From the NCBI GenBank assembly GCA_937948705.1, contig CALECF010000183.1, forward strand, positions 1-24,252: DNA of 24,252 nt, read 5' to 3'. Made by a program: the position numbers and the translations under genes. The notes under the pieces were generated by a model. That model did no database searches, was not told where the DNA came from, and was given only the letters and a program-made list of their open reading frames with translations. Shown in pieces: positions 14,996-22,371 of this stretch; positions within the stretch are counted from its first letter, which is position 1, and each line of letters starts with the position of its first letter. The DNA comes from an uncultured Anaerosolibacter sp. GTDB lineage: Bacteria > Bacillota_A > Clostridia > Peptostreptococcales > Thermotaleaceae.

Positions 14996-15697
14996 TTGTT
15001 ATCTGTTCCTTTTAACCCCTATACAAATCCCAATATTCCCGCCCATGGTATCCAAGCCATGGGCTGCCCAGTACCTTATCAACTAAAAGTCGTAGGTAGT
15101 GCCGATGTTCAAGTAACCCCAGATATAGCATCTGTTGTCCTAGGGGTTTCCACTGAAAACCCTGGGCTTACACTGGCCCAAGAGCAAAATACCCAAACGA
15201 TGAACAAGGTAATCCAAGGCTTGATCGCTGCTGGTATTCCACAGAAGGATATCCAAACTCAATCCTATACCATTGATCCCCAATATGACTATGTAGAAGG
15301 ACGACAAATATTTAGAAATTACCGTGTTGTCCATATGCTTCTAGTCACCATCCGTAACATAGCTAGGATAGGCATCATCATTGATCAAGCCGTAGCCAAC
15401 GGCGCAAATACGATCAATAACATTGTTTTCTCGAGTTCTGATCCATCCAAATACTATAATCAAGCCCTTATCCTAGCGGTCAAAGATGCCATCCATAAGG
15501 CCCTGGTCATTGGACAAAGCATCAGGGCTGTTGTCTCAGAGGTGCCTATCCATATTGTAGAAGAATCCAGTCAGCCTGTGATATTTGATGATAGACAACT
15601 ATTTAAGGCAGTTGAGGGCGCTACCCCTATTCAACCAGGGCAGATAGATATCGCTGCAAGAATCATCGCAACATTTGCCTACAGACCCCTGCAATAA
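14996..15697 (+). CDS. SIMPL-domain protein (DUF541)
   Basis: A 233-residue SIMPL (DUF541) protein. The domain runs from about 27 (YQLKVVGSADVQVTPDIASV, the family's opening strand) to the C-terminus, with LGVSTE, IQTQSYTIDPQYDY, NYRVVHMLLVTIRN and ANTINNIVFSSSD as further blocks. Family members form oligomers, and their biochemical role is poorly defined; some are linked to oxidative stress. The usual signal peptide is missing: the N-terminus is Pro/Asn-rich (LSVPFNPYTNPNIPAHG), so it is probably cytoplasmic. I chose TTG at 14996 with AAAGGGTG 6 nt upstream; a GTG at 14987 lies within that ribosome binding site. A TATAAT lies at 14954-14959 but without a good -35. Confidence 0.85.
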   Translation: MLSVPFNPYTNPNIPAHGIQAMGCPVPYQLKVVGSADVQVTPDIASVVLGVSTENPGLTLAQEQNTQTMNKVIQGLIAAGIPQKDIQTQSYTIDPQYDYVEGRQIFRNYRVVHMLLVTIRNIARIGIIIDQAVANGANTINNIVFSSSDPSKYYNQALILAVKDAIHKALVIGQSIRAVVSEVPIHIVEESSQPVIFDDRQLFKAVEGATPIQPGQIDIAARIIATFAYRPLQ

Positions 15698-15706
15698 TAA
15701 TGCTCA

Positions 15707-15758
15707 AAGCTAAAAAAACATGTAGCAATACTTATATTGCTACATGTTTTTTTAGCTT
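15707..15758. terminator. Bidirectional terminator, 24-bp perfect hairpin
   Basis: Arms 15707-15730 and 15735-15758 are perfectly complementary with a 4-nt loop. Each arm contains a run of seven A or T, so both strands give a GC-bearing stem (ATGTAGCAATA part) followed by T7. It serves the convergent SIMPL and carbonic anhydrase genes. Confidence 0.9.
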
Positions 15759-15788
15759 CATACATACCTACCTTATCCAATATCTTAA

Positions 15789-16340
15789 CTATACGATTTT
15801 CTGTCCCTGGTACCGTTCCCCTCCTGCATCTGGAATGATACCATAACGTTCTGTCCATAGGGTCTTATACTTTAATGCTTGAGCATGGATACTATCCATA
15901 TTCTCTACTGTTTTAATCACTTTACCTGGCATACCTACCACCAGTGAATTTGGGGGAATCACTTGGTTTTCTCTAATCAAAGCACCAGCTGCAACAATAC
16001 TTCCCTTTCCAATCACAGCACCATTCAAAACAATGGCTCCCATACCAATTAAACAGTGATCTTCTATGGTACATCCATGAATGATGGCATTATGCCCTAT
16101 GGTTACATAATCGCCTATGATGGTTGCATGGTCGTCAGCCACATGAACTACACTGTTATCTTGAATATTGGTATAGTTCCCAATTTCAATGTGATTCACA
16201 TCGCCTCTCACCACTGTGTTAAACCAAACACTACTAAATTCCTTCATCGTCACTGCGCCAATTACCTGAGCCCCATCTGCTACAAAGGTTTTAGGATCTA
16301 ACTGAGGGGACACACCTTCAAACTCTTTTATCATATCCAT
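15789..16340 (-). CDS. Gamma-type carbonic anhydrase family protein
   Basis: A left-handed beta-helix hexapeptide protein of 183 residues, a size typical of the YrdA/PaaY-like gamma-carbonic anhydrase group. The three zinc-ligand histidines are His66 (VVHVADD), His83 and His88 (GHNAIIHGC). The active-site Arg45, Asp47, Gln60 and Asp61 (RGDVNHIEIGN...IQDNSVVH) are also in place. The acidic loop carrying the proton-shuttle Glu of the archaeal enzyme Cam is absent, as in CamH-like members, so hydration of CO2 is plausible but unproven. ATG at 16340 follows AAAGGAGAG. It has its own leader because the upstream gene ends in a terminator. Confidence 0.9.
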   Translation of the reverse strand: MDMIKEFEGVSPQLDPKTFVADGAQVIGAVTMKEFSSVWFNTVVRGDVNHIEIGNYTNIQDNSVVHVADDHATIIGDYVTIGHNAIIHGCTIEDHCLIGMGAIVLNGAVIGKGSIVAAGALIRENQVIPPNSLVVGMPGKVIKTVENMDSIHAQALKYKTLWTERYGIIPDAGGERYQGQKIV

Positions 16341-16394
16341 TTTCTCTCCTTTTCTCTGGCGGTTTTTTTGTCTAATGTTATTCTGTTTTAATCT

Positions 16395-16440
16395 CTGGAT
16401 GCCTATGTACTATAAATCCTCCCCAGGAGGAGCACCTATA
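16395..16440 (-). other. Structured leader hairpin before the carbonic anhydrase gene
   Basis: On the minus strand TCCTCC-TGG-GGAGGA forms a 6-bp hairpin, and GGTGC upstream can pair with GCATC downstream to enclose it. It resembles no RNA family I know. The GGAGGA is not followed by a start codon at usable distance. Confidence 0.3.
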
Positions 16441-16485
16441 TATACTATTCTACATAATATTTTTATAGATAGTAACACTTTTCAG

Positions 16486-16522
16486 AATAAAAAGCGTCCA
16501 GAAATATATATCCTGAACGCTT
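16486..16522 (-). terminator. Terminator of the YugP-type peptidase gene
   Basis: Minus-strand AAGCGTTCAG (16513-16522) pairs with CTGGACGCTT (16492-16501), followed by TTTATT. It separates this gene from the carbonic anhydrase. Confidence 0.85.
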
Positions 16523-16545
16523 TCCTTTGTTCATAGAAAACTTTT

Positions 16546-17241
16546 TTAATCATTTCGTCTTCCCAAGAATCCCGAGATCATTAGGAGTCTTAGTAATTGC
16601 ATGACTGCCATGGCTGTAGCAGCCACATAAGTTAGTGCAGCCGCATTCAAAACCTTCTTGATTGGTTTTTCTTCTTCAACCGTAACATATGCCCCATCCG
16701 CCAACATTGTCAATGCTCTGCTGCTGGCGTTGTACTCAACAGGTAATGTAATGATTTGAAATGCTACAGCAAACATGAATATGAATATCCCCATGGAGGC
16801 CAATGACTGTGAACCCAAGATTACTCCTAGGAACAACAGGGGTAACGCCGCTTGGGATCCAATACTGGCCAGGGGAAAGATCATGTTTCGTAGGCTCAAC
16901 ATGGCATATCCTTCACTGTGCTGGGCCGCATGCCCTACCTCATGGGCAGCAATTCCTAATGCTGCAAGAGATGTTCCGTGATAAATGTCCCTAGACAGCC
17001 TTAAGACCTTTTGTTTTGGATCATAGTGGTCTGTCATGTGTCCAGAAACCATCTCAATGCTTACATCCCCTATCCGTTGGTCCCGCAAGAGCCGATTAGC
17101 CAGTTCAGCACCAGTGATGCCATTCTGAGAACCATATCTGGAGTACTTGCTATAGGCTGATTTTACCCTGCCTTGTGCAATCATGGCTAATATAATGGCA
17201 GGGACTAACAATATAAATGTTGGATCAAAAAATGGTATCAT
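16546..17241 (-). CDS. YugP-family membrane zinc metallopeptidase
   Basis: A 231-residue integral-membrane metallopeptidase of the YugP type. The zinc motif is HEVGH (His100, Glu101, His104) in GIAAHEVGHAAQHSEG, and Glu169 in LPVEYNASSRAL is the likely third ligand. Membrane segments are at about 5-22, 115-140, 145-167 and near the C-terminus (200-225). ATG at 17241 follows AGGAGG. Physiological substrates of YugP proteins are unknown to me; a role in membrane protein turnover is the general expectation. The gene sits behind a manganese riboswitch and before its own terminator, so it appears to be the only gene under that switch. Confidence 0.88.
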   Translation of the reverse strand: MIPFFDPTFILLVPAIILAMIAQGRVKSAYSKYSRYGSQNGITGAELANRLLRDQRIGDVSIEMVSGHMTDHYDPKQKVLRLSRDIYHGTSLAALGIAAHEVGHAAQHSEGYAMLSLRNMIFPLASIGSQAALPLLFLGVILGSQSLASMGIFIFMFAVAFQIITLPVEYNASSRALTMLADGAYVTVEEEKPIKKVLNAAALTYVAATAMAVMQLLRLLMISGFLGRRND

Positions 17242-17256
17242 ATTTATTCCTCCTAT

Positions 17257-17310
17257 TTATTTTATTTGAACTTTGTTGCTCAGCTTGTAGTCACACTTTA
17301 CGGACAGCAT
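17257..17310 (-). CDS. Possible 17-aa leader peptide
   Basis: MLSVKCDYKLSNKVQIK, read from ATG 17310, lies between the riboswitch terminator and the peptidase gene. AGGAGGTG at 17311-17318 directly abuts the ATG, a spacing shorter than usual. The stop is a few bases before the peptidase ribosome binding site, so coupling is possible. It may equally be chance. Confidence 0.3.
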   Translation of the reverse strand: MLSVKCDYKLSNKVQIK

Positions 17311-17331
17311 CACCTCCTATAAATAATACAA

Positions 17332-17383
17332 AAGACCTTTAACATAATTCCATCTTGTCAGATGGAATTATGTTAAAGGTCTT
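17332..17383 (-). terminator. Riboswitch terminator, 24-bp perfect hairpin
   Basis: Arms 17332-17355 and 17360-17383 pair perfectly around a 4-nt loop; TTTTGTATTATTTAT follows on the minus strand. The 5' arm contains CCTTTAACA (17371-17379), which is also the 3' strand of aptamer helix P1, so the two structures exclude each other. Confidence 0.85.
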
Positions 17384-17480
17384 ACTTCTTCTAGAAAACA
17401 AAGGACAAAGCCAGACAGCCTAAGCTATCGATTGTTGACTTTATCTCCCTTACCGGGCAGTTACTCCCCTTTAACAGGTT
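17371..17480 (-). ncRNA. yybP-ykoY manganese riboswitch
   Basis: The minus strand carries the yybP-ykoY hallmarks in order: TTAAAGGGGAGTAA, GATAAAGTCAACA, TGGCTTTGTC and GTAAGACCTTTAAC, closely following the B. subtilis yybP leader. P1 is TGTTAAAGG (17468-17476) with CCTTTAACA (17371-17379). This RNA class binds Mn2+. Since P1 competes with the terminator hairpin downstream, Mn2+ binding should favour read-through, so the switch is predicted to be ON with manganese. Confidence 0.93.
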
Positions 17481-17500
17481 ATATATTCTATTTGTATATC

Positions 17501-17529
17501 AGTATATCATACCTTTATCAAAAAAACAA
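17501..17529 (-). promoter_or_regulatory. Promoter of the manganese riboswitch transcript
   Basis: TTGTTT (17524-17529), 17 nt, TATACT (17501-17506) on the minus strand, with TGA just before the -10 making an extended -10 element. The start point is near 17494. Confidence 0.65.
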
Positions 17530-17602
17530 TTTCTTTCACTTTTATATCTCTTCAAAGCATTCTAGCCCTTGAAGCACCTGCATATCCCCTCAACAAATTG
17601 TG

Positions 17603-17608
17603 TATAAT
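17603..17608 (+). promoter_or_regulatory. Consensus -10 element before the MBL-fold gene
   Basis: A perfect TATAAT 40 nt upstream of the start codon. The -35 region (TGCATA, 18-bp spacing) is poor, so an activator or alternative start is possible. Confidence 0.45.
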
Positions 17609-17647
17609 AACATCGTAAACCTCAAACAATGCAAAGGAGGTTCTTTG

Positions 17648-18475
17648 ATGGAAGATAAACAAATACATGAGAAAGTAGATGCAAGTGGTTCAGGTCTATT
17701 GCTAGCCCCGGATGTATGGACCATGACAATTTTAATGGTCAACCTATGCCTTGTGGGATATCCCCATGATCGTTCAAAAGGATGGGTGCTGGTAGATGCA
17801 GGTATTGCCGATTCGACCCATCGTATTTTAGAAGCTGCTTCAGAACGCTTTGGATCATCCCAAAAGCCCCAAGCCATCATTTTGACTCATGGCCATTTCG
17901 ACCATGTGGGTGCTGTAAAGGAGCTTGCTGATCAGTGGGACGTCCCTGTTTATGCCCATGCATCAGAATTACCTTACCTGACGGGTCAACTGGACTATCC
18001 CCCAGCTGATCCTAGTGTAGGTGGAGGGCTGATGGCAAGAATTTCATCTCTCTATCCAAGACAAGCTATCGACTTGGGAAATCGAGTGAAGCCGTTGCCT
18101 TCTGATGGTACCATTCCCTTTATGGCTGGCTGGCGTTGGATTCATACGCCAGGCCATACACCAGGTCATGTTTCTCTTTTTAGAGATGAGGACGGCGTTC
18201 TGATTGCAGGTGATGCCTTTACCACGGTGAAGCAAGAATCTGCCTGGGCAGTGTTGACACAGGAAAAAGAAATTCATGGACCACCTGCCTACTTCACTAC
18301 AAACTGGCAGAAAGCCTGGCGGTCTGTAGAAAAGCTAAGAGCACTCTATCCAAAGGTAGTCATCACTGGTCATGGCCAACCTATGTACGGTGACAATCTA
18401 TCAGAGCAACTGGATGCTTTAGCCAAAAATTTTGATGAACTTGCAATCCCCGATCAAGGGCGCTATGTACATTAA
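17648..18475 (+). CDS. MBL-fold metallo-hydrolase (glyoxalase II-like)
   Basis: A 275-residue metallo-beta-lactamase-fold protein. The metal motif THGHFDHVG supplies His81, His83, Asp85 and His86; His170 (HTPGHTPGH), Asp189 (LIAGDAFTT) and His242 (ITGHGQP) complete a two-metal site of the glyoxalase II type. There is no signal peptide, so it is cytoplasmic. Hydrolysis of a thioester or related bond is the likely chemistry, but the substrate cannot be read from sequence. ATG at 17648 has AAAGGAGG (17633-17640) 7 nt upstream; an earlier in-frame start at 17600 overlaps the -10 region and is rejected. It is a single-gene unit ending in a terminator. Confidence 0.9.
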   Translation: MEDKQIHEKVDASGSGLLLAPDVWTMTILMVNLCLVGYPHDRSKGWVLVDAGIADSTHRILEAASERFGSSQKPQAIILTHGHFDHVGAVKELADQWDVPVYAHASELPYLTGQLDYPPADPSVGGGLMARISSLYPRQAIDLGNRVKPLPSDGTIPFMAGWRWIHTPGHTPGHVSLFRDEDGVLIAGDAFTTVKQESAWAVLTQEKEIHGPPAYFTTNWQKAWRSVEKLRALYPKVVITGHGQPMYGDNLSEQLDALAKNFDELAIPDQGRYVH

Positions 18476-18495
18476 CATAGATACATACGTAAAAT

Positions 18496-18539
18496 AGCCT
18501 TCTTAAGCCTAATATATCAGGCTTATAGGAGGCTGTTTT
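18496..18539 (+). terminator. Terminator of the MBL-fold gene
   Basis: Arms 18496-18510 and 18519-18534 pair with one or two mismatches (AAGCCT with AGGCTT, AGCCT with AGGCT), followed by GTTTTATTG. Confidence 0.8.
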
Positions 18540-18613
18540 ATTGTTTGTTAAATTTTTCTATTTTTTTGCATTCCCTTGCATATATATTTAAAGAATAGAA
18601 AGGGGATTATTCC

Positions 18614-19042
18614 ATGGGCAAAATTATTCCTATTCTCTTTGCCATCCTGGCGGGGATTTTTACAACCATTGAAGCAACCATCAATGTGAAACTGGGTCGA
18701 ATCGTTTCACCAAAGATCGCAACACTTCACAATTTAATCACAGGCCTCCTTGTCATTCTAGTAGCAAATTTACTTAAGGGAACCATTCATGAGTACAAAA
18801 AAATCCTTCAAGTAGAACCACTATGGCTCATCGGTGGCGTATTCGGAACACTGATTGTGTATATGGGTATTAAGGCAATTCCTAAGCTTGGTGTGGCCAA
18901 CACACTTACCATCATCGTCGCTTCTCAAATTATTAGCGGCTTATTTGTAGATGCCTTTATTCTAAAACAAGAAAGTCTCTACCTGTTCAAGATCTTCGGT
19001 ATACTCTTTCTATTGTTAGGCACCTATCTCCTTATAAAATGA
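18614..19042 (+). CDS. Small membrane protein of the DMT/YdcZ (DUF606) family
   Basis: A 142-residue protein with about five hydrophobic segments, of the DUF606/YdcZ type in the drug/metabolite transporter superfamily. Typical features are the opening IIPILFAILAGIFTTIEATIN, an internal NVKLGR segment and VFGTLIVYMGIKAIPKLGVA. This size is about half of a full DMT transporter, so it probably acts as a dimer or with a partner. The substrate is unknown. ATG at 18614... translation begins at the ATG that opens MGKIIPI, 9-10 nt after AAAGGGG. No co-transcribed partner is adjacent, as the upstream gene has a terminator and the downstream gene is convergent. Confidence 0.85.
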   Translation: MGKIIPILFAILAGIFTTIEATINVKLGRIVSPKIATLHNLITGLLVILVANLLKGTIHEYKKILQVEPLWLIGGVFGTLIVYMGIKAIPKLGVANTLTIIVASQIISGLFVDAFILKQESLYLFKIFGILFLLLGTYLLIK

Positions 19043-19099
19043 CTTTCCAGCCCTATACAGAGGCTTTTATAAACCCCTAATCCATTCTATGACTTTATG

Positions 19100-19753
19100 T
19101 TATATAAAGGATGCCACTTGATTGCGCCCTTTTTTCTTTGCTTGATAAAGGGCAAGGTCCGCCATATGAATAAATGACGCTATGTTTATTTGCCCGTTGG
19201 GGATAATCGTTGCGACGCCCAGGGTAATACTTACAATATCACTGACTGGAGAGCGTTGATGAACAATTCCTATATCTTCTATCCTGCGCCTCATCTCTTC
19301 AGCCATGGACAAAGCCCCTGTTAAATCTGTATGGGGCAGTACAGCCACAAATTCATCGCCCCCATACCTAGCAAGGAAATCTCCAGGTCTTTTTAAGCTT
19401 CCTTTTAATCCATTGGCCACCTGTAATAAGCAGTGGTCTCCTTTCAAATGGCCATAGTGATCATTGAATTCCTTAAAATAGTCTATATCAATGATTATCA
19501 AAGACAAATAGGATATTTCTCTCCTTCCTCTCATCCACTCTATCTCCAAGTATTCATCAAATCTCCTACGATTAGGAATTCCAGTTAAACCATCGTTTTG
19601 AGAGAGATTTAGCAGTCTTTGGTTTTCCAACTCTAAATCACTAATTCGTTTCCTTAACTCAATATTTTTCAAATGATATATTTCCTTTTCTCGCTGGACC
19701 TCCTCTATTTTCAATAGAAGATCCTCTTTTCCCCCACCGTATTCTCTGTCCAT
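19100..19753 (-). CDS. Diguanylate cyclase with N-terminal coiled coil
   Basis: A 217-residue protein: a coiled coil (about 8-50, KIEEVQREKEIYHLKNIELRKRISDLELENQRL) followed by a GGDEF domain (about 54-217). The catalytic GGDEF (131-135) is intact, with metal-binding Asp in IIDIDYFKEFND, and an RxxD inhibitory site (Arg122-Asp125) lies five residues before GGDEF. It should therefore make cyclic di-GMP and be feedback-inhibited. There is no sensor or membrane segment; the coiled coil probably mediates dimerisation. I chose ATG 19753 because GGAGGGGG precedes it; an in-frame ATG at 19789 has no ribosome binding site. It follows the MutS-like gene after a terminator. Confidence 0.92.
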   Translation of the reverse strand: MDREYGGGKEDLLLKIEEVQREKEIYHLKNIELRKRISDLELENQRLLNLSQNDGLTGIPNRRRFDEYLEIEWMRGRREISYLSLIIIDIDYFKEFNDHYGHLKGDHCLLQVANGLKGSLKRPGDFLARYGGDEFVAVLPHTDLTGALSMAEEMRRRIEDIGIVHQRSPVSDIVSITLGVATIIPNGQINIASFIHMADLALYQAKKKGRNQVASFI

Positions 19754-19829
19754 CTGTCCCCCTCCAACCAGCTTAGCATCCAACCTCATTTAGGCTTGTC
19801 TTAAGAAGTTTCTATGGACCATATATATG

Positions 19830-19858
19830 CAAAAAAACTGCCGAATATCACAGCAGTT
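19830..19858 (-). terminator. Terminator of the MutS-like gene
   Basis: On the minus strand AACTGC (19853-19858) pairs with GCAGTT (19836-19841) around an 11-nt loop, followed directly by a T7 run. Confidence 0.75.
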
Positions 19859-19873
19859 CTTCTTCATATATAT

Positions 19874-21682
19874 TTAGTTTTCTATGTCGATACCCGCCAT
19901 TTTTATAAGATACATGGCATTCCTAGTTGTTGAGATGCCTGGCCTCAGCCTATAATCAAAGTGAAGCTCTTCATTCTCGTAGTACTCTTTGAAATGAAAA
20001 TTCCGCACTGTTCCCTGGGTTTCCGCCTCAAGCTCTCCCAGCTCTAAATCATGGGTTGATACGAATCCCATAGTTTTTCCCCGAATGAGTTGTTTAATTA
20101 GCATCTTTGCTCCCAAATGTCGATCATGGGAATTGGTACCTTTAAAAATCTCATCCAACAAGAAAAACACAGGTTTCTCTCTCTTCACAGCCTCTATAAT
20201 TTTTCGGATTCTTAGCAATTCAGCATAAAAGGAGGAAATACTTTGCCCTAGGTCATCATGAACCCGCATGCATGTATGAATCTCCATGGTGGCACATTGA
20301 AATAGCTTGGCGTAAACGGGTGCTCCTGCATAGGCCAAAACTAGGTTCACCCCTGCACTTCTAAGAAATGTACTCTTTCCAGACATATTCGACCCTGTAA
20401 TCAACAGTACACTGGTGGGTCTTTTTACCTTAAAATCATTTCTTGTACATTTCTGTCCCAGCAAAGGGTGTCCCATTTCCTGGGCAATGAGTACTGGTGC
20501 TCCTCCTAGGATCTCAGGTTGTGTCCAATTGGGCTGGTCATATCCTATCATAGATAGACTTGCCAAGGCTTCCATTTCCCCAATACTGTTCAGCCACTGG
20601 CCGAAATATTGACCAGACTCATTTTTCCAGCGCTCTAGCTTCCACAGACTGTGATAATCCCATAGGGTTAATATATTTATGGGAAGAAATAGGACATTGT
20701 AACGCTGAGAAAAAAACTCAACCGCCTGAAAGAATTTTTTAATTTGTTTTGATGGCAGTTCTTTTCTCTCATTCAACATTTGCATCCTTATCTTATTAAG
20801 ATATGAATTTTCAAATTTCTGATTTTCAATACATGAAATCATTCCTGTATATACGTCTATATCATCTTTATATCGATAAACTGTATTGAATATTCGTGTC
20901 CTTTCCTTGTTTCCTATTTTCAACATTACCAAGTGTACACCCACTGCAGCAATAAAATATCTATAAGGTAAAGCTTGATTTACAAAGGTATGCCACCCTA
21001 TAACCGCTGTCATCCCAGGGAGAAGATACAACAGCATTTGTAGCCCTGGTTTTTTATCCATTGCATCGGGTGATTTCATCCATTGAAGCAAAGACTCTGG
21101 ATTTGACATTTCAGCAGTAGCCAGCCGAGCTTCCGCAGCAAACCGCTGTCGCCATCGGATTAAATTCGATAATTCCCTGATGGCTCCTTGACGTTCATAA
21201 ATACTCTCCAACTCTTTCCGTGGATTGGCAAGAAGTTCTGCTAACTTTTTTCTTCCTAAATTTGTTCTGGCAGTATTGATCCATTGAAATAACGAACCTC
21301 TTCCAAATAGATCTAAGTCCTCTGCATAGGGATGTCCCTCATCGCGGAAATCCTCTCCTTTATCTTTAAAGACATGCCATCCCCCATCTATTCGGTGGGC
21401 CGATTCCTGGTTCAGCTTCCAAAGAATCTCTGAATATTTACTTTGTCCCTGAATCTTTCTATGATATATTACCAAAGGGATAAACAAGCATAGGCTAACT
21501 ACTAACACCAACACACCTCTGGTGCTCTTGTCCATTCCAAAAAGACTCATGCTGGTTACTATACCCCCTAGGGAAACTACCAGCCTTATTTTACTGACTT
21601 TACTCACTGCTTGATGCTGTCTTTTATATAAGCGTTCATAGTGTTTCTTCTTTCTTCCGTAAGAATCTTTAGGGTTTATCAA
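19874..21682 (-). CDS. Membrane-anchored MutS-like ATPase
   Basis: A 602-residue protein whose C-terminal third is a MutS-family ATPase: Walker A GSNMSGKST (430-438), Walker B FFLLDE (506-511), the EIFKGTNSHDR segment and STHDLELG with His544. A shortened MutS core/lever-like helical region (about 128-350) precedes it. The mismatch-recognition domain with its Phe-x-Glu motif is absent. Instead the N-terminus has two hydrophobic segments (about 32-50 and 55-74), and two more are at about 215-232 and 240-256. So it is unlikely to be a canonical mismatch repair MutS; its function is unknown. Start TTG at 21682 follows AAGGAGG by 9 nt. An extended -10 (TGTTATAAT, 21729-21737) lies upstream. Confidence 0.85.
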   Translation of the reverse strand: MINPKDSYGRKKKHYERLYKRQHQAVSKVSKIRLVVSLGGIVTSMSLFGMDKSTRGVLVLVVSLCLFIPLVIYHRKIQGQSKYSEILWKLNQESAHRIDGGWHVFKDKGEDFRDEGHPYAEDLDLFGRGSLFQWINTARTNLGRKKLAELLANPRKELESIYERQGAIRELSNLIRWRQRFAAEARLATAEMSNPESLLQWMKSPDAMDKKPGLQMLLYLLPGMTAVIGWHTFVNQALPYRYFIAAVGVHLVMLKIGNKERTRIFNTVYRYKDDIDVYTGMISCIENQKFENSYLNKIRMQMLNERKELPSKQIKKFFQAVEFFSQRYNVLFLPINILTLWDYHSLWKLERWKNESGQYFGQWLNSIGEMEALASLSMIGYDQPNWTQPEILGGAPVLIAQEMGHPLLGQKCTRNDFKVKRPTSVLLITGSNMSGKSTFLRSAGVNLVLAYAGAPVYAKLFQCATMEIHTCMRVHDDLGQSISSFYAELLRIRKIIEAVKREKPVFFLLDEIFKGTNSHDRHLGAKMLIKQLIRGKTMGFVSTHDLELGELEAETQGTVRNFHFKEYYENEELHFDYRLRPGISTTRNAMYLIKMAGIDIEN

Positions 21683-21728
21683 TCAGTGTAACCTCCTTCA
21701 GAAGCTCTTTTATCCTTTACATTTTTAT

Positions 21729-21737
21729 ATTATAACA
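21729..21737 (-). promoter_or_regulatory. Extended -10 element upstream of the MutS-like gene
   Basis: TGTTATAAT on the minus strand, about 47 nt before the TTG start. No good -35 was seen, which is common with TGn extended elements. Confidence 0.45.
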
Positions 21738-21813
21738 CTTATTTAGCAATAAAATAGAGACAGTTTCCTGCCCCATGGTTGATAAATGATTCAATGTATA
21801 TATCCTTGAGATA

Positions 21814-22155
21814 CTAGCTTATTCTTGAGCCACTATATACTTCCCTTTCCCTCTCAAGACGAGCAAGTTTCCTGTGGATTTCTTCCAATGCTTCTTTCAT
21901 TAGAGTTTTTTCTCGCTCTAACTCCATAACCATTATAATGTTTCTATCTTTCATCATCCTAAATGCATCCTTGAATCCCTGTATTTCTTCCCTATGTATG
22001 TCTCCAGCCTGCTCAAAAATTTTAATCTTGCCTTCATATTGAAGTTCTTCTCTTTTGATCTTTCTCAAGACATACTCTTTAAATAAAATATTCTCTTGAA
22101 TCTTTTTTTCCCATTTTTTTAATGCTTCTACTTGTGATTGAATAACAGACCCCAC
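21814..22155 (-). CDS. Coiled-coil protein of unknown function, 113 aa
   Basis: An almost entirely helical, highly charged protein (KKWEKKIQENILFKEYVLRK, then LEREKTLMKEALEEIHRKLA and RLEREREVY). No membrane segment, cysteine or known motif is seen. GTG at 22155 is supported by AAGGAGG (22164-22170) 8 nt upstream. It lies upstream of the MutS-like gene in the same direction, 131 nt away with a possible promoter between, so the two may or may not share a transcript. Family not recognised. Confidence 0.65.
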   Translation of the reverse strand: MGSVIQSQVEALKKWEKKIQENILFKEYVLRKIKREELQYEGKIKIFEQAGDIHREEIQGFKDAFRMMKDRNIIMVMELEREKTLMKEALEEIHRKLARLEREREVYSGSRIS

Positions 22156-22306
22156 CCTTCAAGCCTCCTTTTCATAAATCTAATAATTCGGCAGAAGCCT
22201 TCCATTTCCTCTATTTCTACCCTATGTAGTTATTGTTAACAAAGGAAAAATTTACACCACGCCAATGCATAATACTTCCCGTCCCAATAACACTGCCACC
22301 TTTTGC

Positions 22307-22335
22307 GTGACATTTACCAACGAATCAGTTAAAAT
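22307..22335 (+). promoter_or_regulatory. Sigma-A promoter of the TauE/SafE permease gene
   Basis: GTGACA (22307-22312), 17 nt, TAAAAT (22330-22335); both elements match 5/6. Confidence 0.6.
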
Positions 22336-22371
22336 TATTTTGTAATCTAAATTTACGGAGGACTAATCTTT

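Noticed and set aside
15707..15758. Perfect 24-bp inverted repeat as a mobile element end.
   Set aside because: The arms are 4 nt apart, carry A7/T7 runs and sit between convergent genes: a bidirectional terminator. The similar 24-bp hairpin at 17332-17383 differs in sequence and belongs to a riboswitch.
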